Assembly: GCA_903813345.2 (NCBI GenBank)
Contig: CAIIXF020000011.1
Coordinates: 12,312,842 to 12,376,841 of the forward strand
Reading direction: 5' to 3'
From: Owenia fusiformis
Lineage: Eukaryota > Annelida > Polychaeta > Sabellida > Oweniidae
DNA: 64,000 nt
A program made the position numbers and the translations under genes. Below the pieces are notes generated by a model, which saw only the letters and a program-made list of their open reading frames with translations, searched no databases and was not told the DNA's origin. This document shows positions 55,185 through 64,000 of the stretch, one piece after another. Each line of letters starts with the position of its first letter. Positions within the stretch are counted from its first letter, which is position 1.

Positions 55185-56245
55185 CTGTTCCAGATGATTA
55201 CTTGGCTTCCAGATTGTGGCTCAGATTCTAGTGGGCTGATCACCCCCATGTTAAAGGCAAATCTGAGTACTGCAAATTTGGAAATAAAACTTCTGTACTT
55301 ACTTGAACAGGATCCTAGAGACCTCTCCCATCTTGAACAAAGCTACTGCAGTCGCACAAGGACAATAGATAGCCGTCCTTGGTTGCACACACCTATTAGT
55401 ACAGGCAGTAGCGGTATGCTTAGTAGATACATACAATGCAAACAGCTGACCCAAATCATTGATCCACTCCAAGACATCACAACCAGGGTAGACATTGTTA
55501 TAACCTGAAAGTACTTAAAAAAGGAAAAAAGTCAGCGATGATTTGACTTTTTTCCTTAAAAGAAATGAGTAAATATACCCATCTCACTGAAATGGCCATT
55601 TTTCAGATATGAGTACATTTACATATTACTTTTAAGAGCATGCATGAACATGCAAAATGTCACCACTGGCCATTTGTGAAAGATGCACTTAGTTACAGTA
55701 AGCCGAACACTAAAAGATTACTGCCATCAAAAAGTTTCATCCACTCATCAGTTTGAGAATATAACAATATGTCAACACTTCTACAGTGACATAAAAGTCA
55801 AATCATTGCCCAGTTGTACAGTTGATTAAAGATTATTCACAAAAATCATAGCATTACTGAATTAATTTTCAAATTGTTGCTCTAAAAGTTAGCATTATAA
55901 TATTCAAATGATCAAGACCAAATTGATAGAACTAGAAATATTTTGTTGGTACAAGTCTCCAAAGTGTCAGAATGAAAATTACCAAACACATGCAAACAGA
56001 ACCATTGTTCCCTGTGTTGCACCCAAGAACCTGCTTTGCTGGAAATACAAAAAATATGCTGTAATACTTGTTGAACTTAATATTACAATTTAAATACATT
56101 GCCAAAATTAAAATCGAATTGGAGGGATGGAGTAAGGTAGTAATAAATCTTAACTAAGTAATAAAATATTGCTTCCAGCACTCTGTTCCCTGTGTGACTA
56201 CTACCAAGCCCATTCTTCTGGTGGAAGTGTGATTCTGTGCAAGGA
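55185..56245. repeat. Segmental duplication, copy 1
   Basis: 55185-55375 corresponds to about 62450-62640 and 55383-56245 corresponds to about 63153-64000. The offset changes from about 7270 to about 7770 because copy 2 has about 500 extra bases between the two blocks. A diverged third version of the first block lies at about 61463-61650. No gene is identified in it; the open frames of both copies (for example 55908 and 63673) are short. Confidence 0.85.
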
Positions 56246-57850
56246 GAAAATTCATATATGAGTAACTTCTGCATAAAACAGTAGTAGTTGTAGTCGTGTA
56301 CATAAGTAGTCTATACCTTCTTCACAACACCTACATTGAGAAAATGATTTAATTGACTACCTTAACTCCAAAGCATGCTAGGGATTATAATTAATTGCAA
56401 AAAAACTTAATCAATCAGTGTCTAGATCATAAATACCTAGACGGTTGATTGCTTTTGGGACCAAAACATGGTCGCATTTACACAGACCCCAAAACAAGAA
56501 AAGAACAAGTTAAATTGAAAAATTGATGAAAGTGAAGATCATCTACCAACTCGCACCAAAAAAGAGAATGGAAGTCGAAAACTGAGATTAACATACTAAG
56601 GTATGTTAAGTCTTAGGTGAAAATGAGTTTACAAAAAAAATGAAGACAATATTTTCCAAATATGGCACACATTTCTTCCATTTTGATATAAACCAGGTGG
56701 ATTCCATTATTCTTTCATTTCAGAACATAGAATCTGTTAGGAAGCTTTCAGGCCAACACACCTTAACAAAGGATCAAACAATGGGTGACCATCCCTTCGC
56801 TCATGTCGTATGCTGTCTAGAGAGATTAAGAAGAATAACAAGAATGACATCCTCGGCCATGCATAATTAGGATACATCACATTAAAAAGATGAAATACAA
56901 GACCATAACACTATCAATTCCCAATAGTATCTTTACTGTAACACTGATGAGCAATGTCTACCTACCTAAAGAGTGCAAGGTAACATGTATCAACCCCGAG
57001 GCCATTCCGTACAGATCCAAGTGGAATCTTGCTGCGTCCTCACAAGATCTTTGGATCACACTATATCCGTCATAGCCAACTACTAACATTACAATACCAG
57101 CAAGTAAAAATGAGTGGACCTTCACCAGAGATCGACAATACCCCTCCAGAACGACCCAATGCATGCCGGCACCACAGCATGCATTGAATAAAGAAAATTC
57201 AGAATACCTCCTCCTGGTGGGTGCAAGACCCATCATTTTCACTCACAAGTAAAGAATGTTTTCGCCAGCCATCAGAATATAGGCGAAACAAAGAACCAAG
57301 CTCAACAATAAGAATCCAACATGGAAACTGTTGGTCGGGACTTACAAGGAATCGATACCTGAAACCCATGCATCCAGAGATTGATAGACACTGATCATCA
57401 GAATCACAGTGGAGGTACTACGAGGAACATCAAACGGTATGACCGAGTAAACCAGAGCTCTCAATGCAATGGATCAGAATGACCCATGCTCAACAATGCC
57501 ATTCTTAGATATTCCTCAAAATCAATCGGGACAACATAAAACATGAACAATGGAAGGCCTCCCAACACTTGATCCAGTGTTAAGACATGTTTAGCAATCC
57601 AGCCTCATAGCAGATTCCAGGTTCTTTCACTCCAGAATAATGGGTTGGCCAACAAAATCCACTGGTTCAATCAAAATGGAAGGTGTCCCACTAAACCAGA
57701 AGAATCGGCCGCTCCTAAATACCATAGAAAACCATAGATGGAAAACATGTCTAGCTGGCAGATGACCCCATATGGAATGACTAATAGGATAACTCAATAA
57801 ATTTACTTAACTTAGGTGACAGGATCATCGCGATGAAGCTCATCTTTAGG
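56246..57850. other. Non-coding, C/A-rich stretch
   Basis: From about 56400 the base composition shifts towards A and C. No exon, RNA or repeat is recognised. Confidence 0.4.
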
Positions 57851-57866
57851 TAGTGGATTCAAGGAG

Positions 57867-58026
57867 GTAACTCATCTTCCAGTGGATGGCTCCTCTTCCA
57901 GTGGATGGCTCCTCTTCCAGTGGGTGGCTCCTCTTCCATTGGATTGCTCATCTTCCAGCGCCCAACGGGTGGCTTATCTTGCAGCAGGTGGCTTATCTTG
58001 CAGCGAGTTGCTCCTCTTCCAGCGAG
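57867..58026. repeat. 19-bp minisatellite, left part
   Basis: Repeats of CTCCTCTTCCAGTGGATGG type with a 19-base period, degenerating towards the LINE junction. Continuous with 60985-61380 if the LINE is removed. Confidence 0.85.
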
Positions 58027-60984
58027 TTTTTTTTTTTTTTTTTATTTTTTTTTATTTCATCGTTTACTTATATTACATACAATATGAATACAAATAAATA
58101 TGAATACAACCATACAAAAATCAAATTACAATCAATCAAAAATACAGGCATATTGAATTAAAAGTTTTTGATTAAATTTTCAATCCACAATGCTAAAACA
58201 GTTTCCCTTTCTATGACATGAAATATAGATTCATAAAAATGTAAATTTGTAACAAAAGCTGTTCTTATATCAAATCTTTTCCAACTCTCGTGATCTTCAG
58301 AAAAATTGCACCAATTATTATATTATAATATATTATAATTGTTATGCCAAGAATTGTTATTATGACATTTCTAAATTTGGTGATATTGTTCCCTGGTAAA
58401 AATCCAGTAACAATATGTTTGTATTTAATTTGGCACTTTAACTTTGCACTTAACTCTTGCCACACATGTCTTACCTTTATGCATTCAAATAACATATGTT
58501 TCATGTTGTGTAATTCATGACATATTTGACAATTTCTTGAAACTTTATAATTTCCATTTAGATACGAGATATCCACATGCCAGTAGATTGTTCAATATTT
58601 TGAAATTAAATTCTGAGAAGTAATTATAACTCATGTTCATTAATTTCTGATTATAAATACTTTTCCATTGATGCTGTTCTGCAATAGTAAAACAAGTACT
58701 CCAGTATGTTTCATGAATGTTTCTCTCAAATTTAAGATTTCTCAAAATGTTGTAGAAAAATTTGGCTTTTTTACCTTCAAGTTTAATAAACTGATTTTCA
58801 ATCAAAAATTCTGTTTTATCCTTTACATTAATGAATGGTAGATTAGTTTTATCACGATTTGAACAGACACTCATAATAGTTTTCTTGATTGTATATAATT
58901 CTATCATCCAGTTCCTCTTTCCAAGTAAAACCTGAGTACATGACTGACTGCTTTTAAAAGAACCATTTGGATTAAAGAAATCCTTTACATAAACAAAACC
59001 TGACTGTATCCAGTTTTTAAAGAATAAAACCTTTCCTCTATTTTGGAATCGCCTGTTACACCATAAAACCTCGCTGAAAATATCATCACTTTTAATTTTG
59101 TCATTTGTTATAAATGTTTTACATGTGTTGAATGAACAAAATATGTCCTTATAAAAAGGTGTTAGTATGTTTATGCCATTTATTGATTGTTGGTCAAAGT
59201 TGCAGTTCAGGAAAGTTTCTAATTTTAGACCGGTTTTCTTTATAAGGTACGATGGAAAAAGTTTCCATGATGTTTTGCTAGTAAGTAGTCTATTTATCCA
59301 AATAGACTGAAGACTTTGTATTTTAAGCTTAATATCTACTACGTTTAATCCCCCATCCTCTATCGCTCCAATTATTGAATTTCTTTTCACTTTATCCTTC
59401 CCATTCCATAAAAAGTCAAAAAACATTCTCTCTATTTGTTTAATAATTGACTCCTCAATTTCCATAACTGTAAAATTGTATACAAGCTTTGATATTGCTA
59501 GGGAATTAATAATTTGAGCTTTTCCAAAATATGTTAATTTTCTCATTTTCCATGTTTGTAATAGTTGTTTTAGGTCTCTTAGTCTTGATTCCCAGTTTAA
59601 AGAATGACATTTTTGTTTATCCCCAATGTGAATCCCAAGGCATTTTATTGGTGTATTACTGAAAAGTATTTCTTCAATGTATTCGTCCTTTGAATCCTGA
59701 AGAGACCCCAGTTGTATTCCTTTAGTTTTATCAATGTTTAGTTTAAGCCCACTGACCCTTGAGAATTTCTCTATTTTCTGTAATGCAGCTTTAAGAGATT
59801 CTTTATTTGATAAAATTAAAGTTGTATCGTCTGCGTGTTGTATTATTTTGATATTTTTATTCTCTATTTCTATACCATGTATTATATCATCATTTTTAAT
59901 TGAAACAGCCATTACTTCTGTGCAAAGATTAAATAGCAAAGCCGATATAGGGCAACCTTGCCTTATTCCTCTATACATATGAAAGCTATCAGAAAACCAC
60001 CCATTATTTTGAATTTTCAAGACAGGGTCATTATACAAAATTTTTATCCATCTTTTTAAGTTGTTTCCAAAGTTGAATTTGTCAAGTGTTTTGAACATAA
60101 AATTCCAATTAATAGAATCAAAAGCTTTTTTTGTAGTCCAAACATACTAATAAACCTGGTATATCTTCAATATTAGAGTAATCTATAATATCAAGAAGCA
60201 ATCTAGCATTATAGCCGATGAAACGGCCAGGAATATATGCAGACTGGTCGATATTAATCAAGTTTTTTATCACTTTTTGTAATCTTTTTGCCAAAACAAA
60301 AGCAAGTATTTTGTAGTCATAATTAGACAGACTTATTGGTCGGTAATTGGTTAGAATGTACTTATCACCTTTTTTATACAACAGAGTTAATACAGATAAT
60401 CTAATAGAATCACTCATTTCCCCCTTTTCAAAAATCTCTTGTAAAACTGAAAAATAGATTTCCTTTATTTCCTCCCAAAAGCATTGGTAAAATTCAGGAA
60501 TAAGACCATCTATTCCTGGACTTTTGTTTCTTTTCAAATTCTTGACTGCAAAATCTATTTCAGATTGTAAAAGTTCATTTTCACACACATTTTTCTCGGT
60601 TTCTGTTAGAATGTGATCCAGATTAATATTATGCAAAAAGCGTCTATGTCTTCAATGGGTATGTTATCAGATGAATATAGTTTCTGGTAAAACGATTTTG
60701 CTTCACATAAAATATCTTCACTTTTAAAAAAAGTCCCATTTTCAGTAGAAATCTTATTTATAACATTTGATGTTTGTCTTTTTTTCTCAAGATTCAAAAA
60801 ATACTTCGTACTTTTTTCACCATATTCTACCCATTTCGCCCTTGACCGAATTTGAAATCCTTTCGCCTTTTTTCATATATATGATCTAATTTTGATTCAA
60901 ATGGTGCTTTTTTAATTATTAACGAATTAGAGACTTCAATGTTATTACATCTTTCAATAAAAGTGTTTATGTTGTCAATTTTTT
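58027..60984 (-). mobile_element. 5'-truncated L1/Tx1-like LINE with frameshifted reverse transcriptase
   Basis: On the minus strand the element runs from 60984 to a poly-A tail (plus-strand T-run from 58027). Landmarks in order: SPGIDGLIPEFYQCFW and TNYRPISLSNYDYKI, then YIPGRF, then IRQGCPISALLFNL, the catalytic QHADDTTLIL, SGLKLNIDKTK, and near the 3' end a zf-RVT-like CQICHE...HMLFEC. There is no endonuclease domain, so the 5' half was lost. The reading frame is broken at about 60870, 60640 (T-run), 60125 (A-run) and 58555, so it is inactive. CTTCCAGCGAG at 58016-58026 and CTTCAAGCGAG at 60985-60995 form a probable 11-bp target-site duplication with one mismatch. Confidence 0.92.
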
Positions 60985-61460
60985 CTTCAAGCGAGTTGCT
61001 CCTCTTCCAGCGAGATGCTCCTCCTCCAGCGAGTTGCTCCTCTTCCAGCGAGTTGCTTCTCTTCCAGTGAGTTGCTCATCTTCCAGTGGGTTGCTCCTCT
61101 TCCAGTGGGTTGCCCCTCTTCCAGTGGGTTGTTCATCTTCCAGTGGATTGCTCATCTTCCAGTGGGTTGCTCATCTTCCAGTGAGTTGCTCATCTTCCAG
61201 TGAGTTGCTCATCTTCCAGTGAGTTGCTCATCTTCCAGTGAGTTGCTCATCTTCCAGTGGGTTGCTCATCTTCCAGATAGTTGCTCATCTTACAGTGGGT
61301 TGCTCATCTTCCAGCGGATGAATTATCTTCCAGCGGGTGGATCATCTTCTAGAAGTTTGATCATCTTCAAGGTTGCCATCTTCCACCAGATAGAACACCT
61401 TCAACTGGGAACTTAGCTTTCCAATGGGTGACTTGTCTTGCAGTGTGTGGCTTGAAGTGT
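60985..61460. repeat. 19-bp minisatellite, right part
   Basis: About 20 units of GCTCATCTTCCAGTGAGTT type (for example TTGCTC starts at 61205, 61224 and 61243). Because 19 is not a multiple of three and no phase of the unit contains a stop, several frames on both strands stay open by chance. Degenerate units continue to about 61460 and again at 61860-61920 and 62235-62480. Confidence 0.9.
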
Positions 61461-61462
61461 GT

Positions 61463-61860
61463 GGCTTCCAGTGTGTGGCTCAGGTGCTAGTGGGCTGATC
61501 ACCTCCAAGCTAAAGGTAAATCTGGAAGAAATATTGTACATAAGGAAATAAAAATACTGTACTTACTTGAACCCCACATCCTAGAGATATATCTTCCATC
61601 ACAGACAGCGCTTCTTCAGCAACACACAGATATCACCAGAATAACAATATCCTATGAAGATACAGACTCTGCAGGCAGATGGTGTATATTGTAGTTACTC
61701 TCATAAACTCCTCGGAAAAACAGAAGCTTATCTTCAGGGGAAGAGGAGTGCATCTGAAAGTACATACAAAATAGGAAAAGCTTAGCAGTGGTTTCAATTT
61801 TCAACAAGGTTTCAGTGATCAAGACACTATAATAACAGGTGGAGGAGGAAATACGAATCT
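61463..61860. repeat. Diverged third copy of the 55.2/62.5-kb block
   Basis: Shares CTAGTGGGCTGATCACC, TGTACTTACTTGA and ATCCTAGAGA with the other two copies in the same order. Its later part (GAAGAGGAGTGCATCTGAAAG) matches about 62745-62770. Confidence 0.7.
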
Positions 61861-61920
61861 CCAGTGAGATCATCTTTCAGCAGGTTGATCATCTTCCACC
61901 AGGTAGATCATCTTCCAGCT

Positions 61921-62234
61921 CACTGGCGGATTAGGGGGAGGGGGGGGGGGGGGGGCTGGGGGCCCGCCCCCCCCCTTGGGTGGGCCCAGAAAAAAAAATT
62001 GGGCCCAAAAATTTTTTTGGGCCAAACAAGGCCTTCAGGCCCCAAAAAGTCGGCCTTTTTGGTCATTACTGGGCCTTTTAAGGCCTTATTTTTTAATTAC
62101 AGGCCAAATTTTGAAGAAAATGGGCCTCAAAATTTCAAAATTTGGGCCCACTTTTGGATTTTAGGGGCCCAAAATGTTTTCTCTGACCTGGAATTTGGCC
62201 CCCCCCCCCTTGTTGGTTCCTGGATCCGCCCCTG
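61921..62234. mobile_element. hAT-like MITE with homopolymer-rich interior
   Basis: The left end CACTGGCGGATTAGG and the reverse complement of the right end CAGGGGCGGATCCAGG are similar. The interior is full of GGGCC/GGCC motifs and long G and C runs just inside each end. CAGCT flanks both sides; a full 8-bp duplication is not clear. There is no coding sequence. Confidence 0.7.
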
Positions 62235-62449
62235 CAGCTGATGGGTCATCTTTCAGGGAGTAGCTTGTCTTCAGATGAGTGGCTTGACTTTCAGCAGATG
62301 GCTTGTAATCTGGTAGAATGCTCGTATTCCAGGAGCTGGTTAATATTCTAGTGGGTGCCTCATCTTCCAGTGGATGGCTGGTCTTATAATGATTTTTTAT
62401 CTTTTTGAGGGTGGTTCCTCTTCCAGAGGATGGATAATCCTCCAGACGG

Positions 62450-64000
62450 CATTTTCTGTTCCAGTTGGTTACTTGGCTTCCAGTTTGTGGCTTAGATTCT
62501 AGTGGGCTGATCACCCCCATGCTAAAGGCAAATCTAAAATACTCTAAATTTGGAAATAAAACTTCTGTACTTACTTGAGCAGGATCCTAGAGACTTTTCT
62601 CATCTTGAACAAAGCTACTGCAGTCGCACAATGACATCACCAGAATAACAACATTTTATGTAGGTACAGGTGCTACAGACACAAGGTCCTTATTGTAGTT
62701 ACGCTTTGAACCATCTCAGAAAGGGTAGACGTTTCTACCTCCAGGGTAAGAGAAGTGCATCTGTAAGTACCTGTAAAATATGAAGTCAGCAATGATTTAA
62801 ATTTTGATTTGTAGTTACAATGCCAAAATGATCGAGCAACTTAACAGGCGGAGGAGGGAATGCAGGGCATTCCTTTTATTGATCCTAGTAAATATCTCTT
62901 GGCCTTGTACCCCTCCCGGCTCAAGATTTACATCATCAAATCAACTAACTGACTGAGCAGAAGTATCTCTGTAGAACATGAATTAAAATTATGTTTTTGA
63001 ATATTGAATTGCCCCCACCCCCAAGACCAATATAATGAATAGTTTTATTTATCTTTTGATAGGTAAAGCCAACATACACATTATCTCCACATTTGCTCTA
63101 CACTATAGCTACCCTCGTCCACGTGGGTGTAACGTTCCTGTTGTTTCTTTAGTTGCAGACACCTATTAGTACAAGCAATAGCAACATGCTTTGTAGATAC
63201 AAACACTGCAAACAGCTGACCCAAATCATTGATCCACTCCAAAACATCACAACCAGGGTAGAAATTGTTATGACCTGAAAGTACTAAAAAAAGGGAAAAA
63301 GTCAGCAATGATTTGACTTTTTTCCTTAAAAGAAATGAGTAAATATATCTCACTGAAATGGCCATTTTCAGATATGAGTACATTTACATATTACTTTTAA
63401 GAGAATGCATGAACATGCAAAATGTCACCACTGGCCATGTGTTAAAGATGCATTTAGTTCCAGTAAGCCGAACACTAACTGATTACTGCCATCAAGAAGT
63501 TTCGTCCACTCACCAGTTTGAGAATATAACAATATGTCAACACTCTGTAGTGACATAAAAGTCAAATCATTGCCCAGTAAGTACAGTTGATTAAAAACTA
63601 TAAACAAAAATCATAGCATTACTGAATTAATGGTCAAATTGTTGCTTTAAAAGCTAGCATTATAATATTCAAATGATCAAGACCAAATTGATAGAATTAG
63701 AAATATTTTGTTGGTATAAGTCTCAGAATGAAAATTACCAAACACATGCAAACAGAACCATTGTTCCCTGTGTTGCACCCAAGAACCTGATTTGCTGGAA
63801 ATACAAAAAATATGCTGTAATACTTGTTAAACTTAATATAACAATTTACATAAATTGCCCAAAATTAAAATCGAACAGAATTGGAGGGATGGAGTAAGGT
63901 AGTAATATATCTTAACTAAGTAATAAAATATTGCTTCCAGCTGTTCCCTGTGTGGCTGCTACCAAGGTCATTCTTCTGGTGGACGTGTGATTCTGTGCAA
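62450..64000. repeat. Segmental duplication, copy 2
   Basis: Second copy of 55185-56245, in the same orientation and still matching at the window end. It contains about 500 bases (62640-63150) absent from copy 1, part of which resembles 61650-61800. Confidence 0.85.

Noticed and set aside
61015-61416. Several overlapping frames in the minisatellite
   Set aside because: Product of a stop-free 19-bp unit, present in several phases and both strands.
61864-62241. Plus-strand frame of 125 codons
   Set aside because: It crosses from minisatellite into a MITE with homopolymer runs; no coding signal.

Overview
The window is AT-rich, intron-rich metazoan nuclear DNA. It has spliceosomal introns with GT-AG borders, a canonical eukaryotic tRNA-Asp, animal gene families (GT31 galactosyltransferase, DHX33-type helicase, thymidine phosphorylase) and dense transposon debris. 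An aquatic invertebrate is likely, but nothing here fixes the phylum. No computation was run: exon models come from reading splice sites and checking that phases chain.

Layout. 0-9 kb: two short Ser/Thr-rich exons, hairpin repeats, decayed coding scraps and a two-exon pseudokinase-like gene (7839-8915, +). 9.15-9.93 kb: a giant foldback repeat. 10.4-12.9 kb (-): a four-exon small zinc-ribbon protein. 13.6-14.5 kb: a 128-bp satellite with trimeric higher-order structure. 15.4-24.0 kb (-): a 15-exon, phase-consistent and apparently intact KDZ (Kyakuja-Dileera-Zisupton) transposase with its cysteine cluster and candidate DDE residues. 24.1-25.2 kb (+): a beta-1,3-galactosyltransferase. 26.5-29.2 kb (+): three exons of a DHX33-like helicase, the last running into a 63-bp tandem repeat that copies its splice donor. 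29.6-30.3 kb: a LINE 3' fragment.

30.9-43.2 kb: a tandem family of about 560-bp units, each carrying a tRNA-Asp(GTC) gene or remnant, interrupted by a TTAA-flanked element whose empty site survives in the neighbouring unit. 43.8-48.6 kb (+): the first three exons of a thymidine phosphorylase-like gene, with exon 2 bracketed by large inverted repeats. 48.6-57.8 kb: gene-poor DNA with tandem repeats and MITEs. 57.8-64 kb: a 19-bp minisatellite split by a 5'-truncated, frameshifted L1/Tx1-like LINE, a hAT-like MITE, and a second copy of the 55-56 kb segment.

No operon-like cooperation is expected. Transposon activity dominates. The most complete gene is the KDZ transposase, and the tRNA-Asp array and the three TTAA elements with recognisable empty sites are the clearest structural stories.
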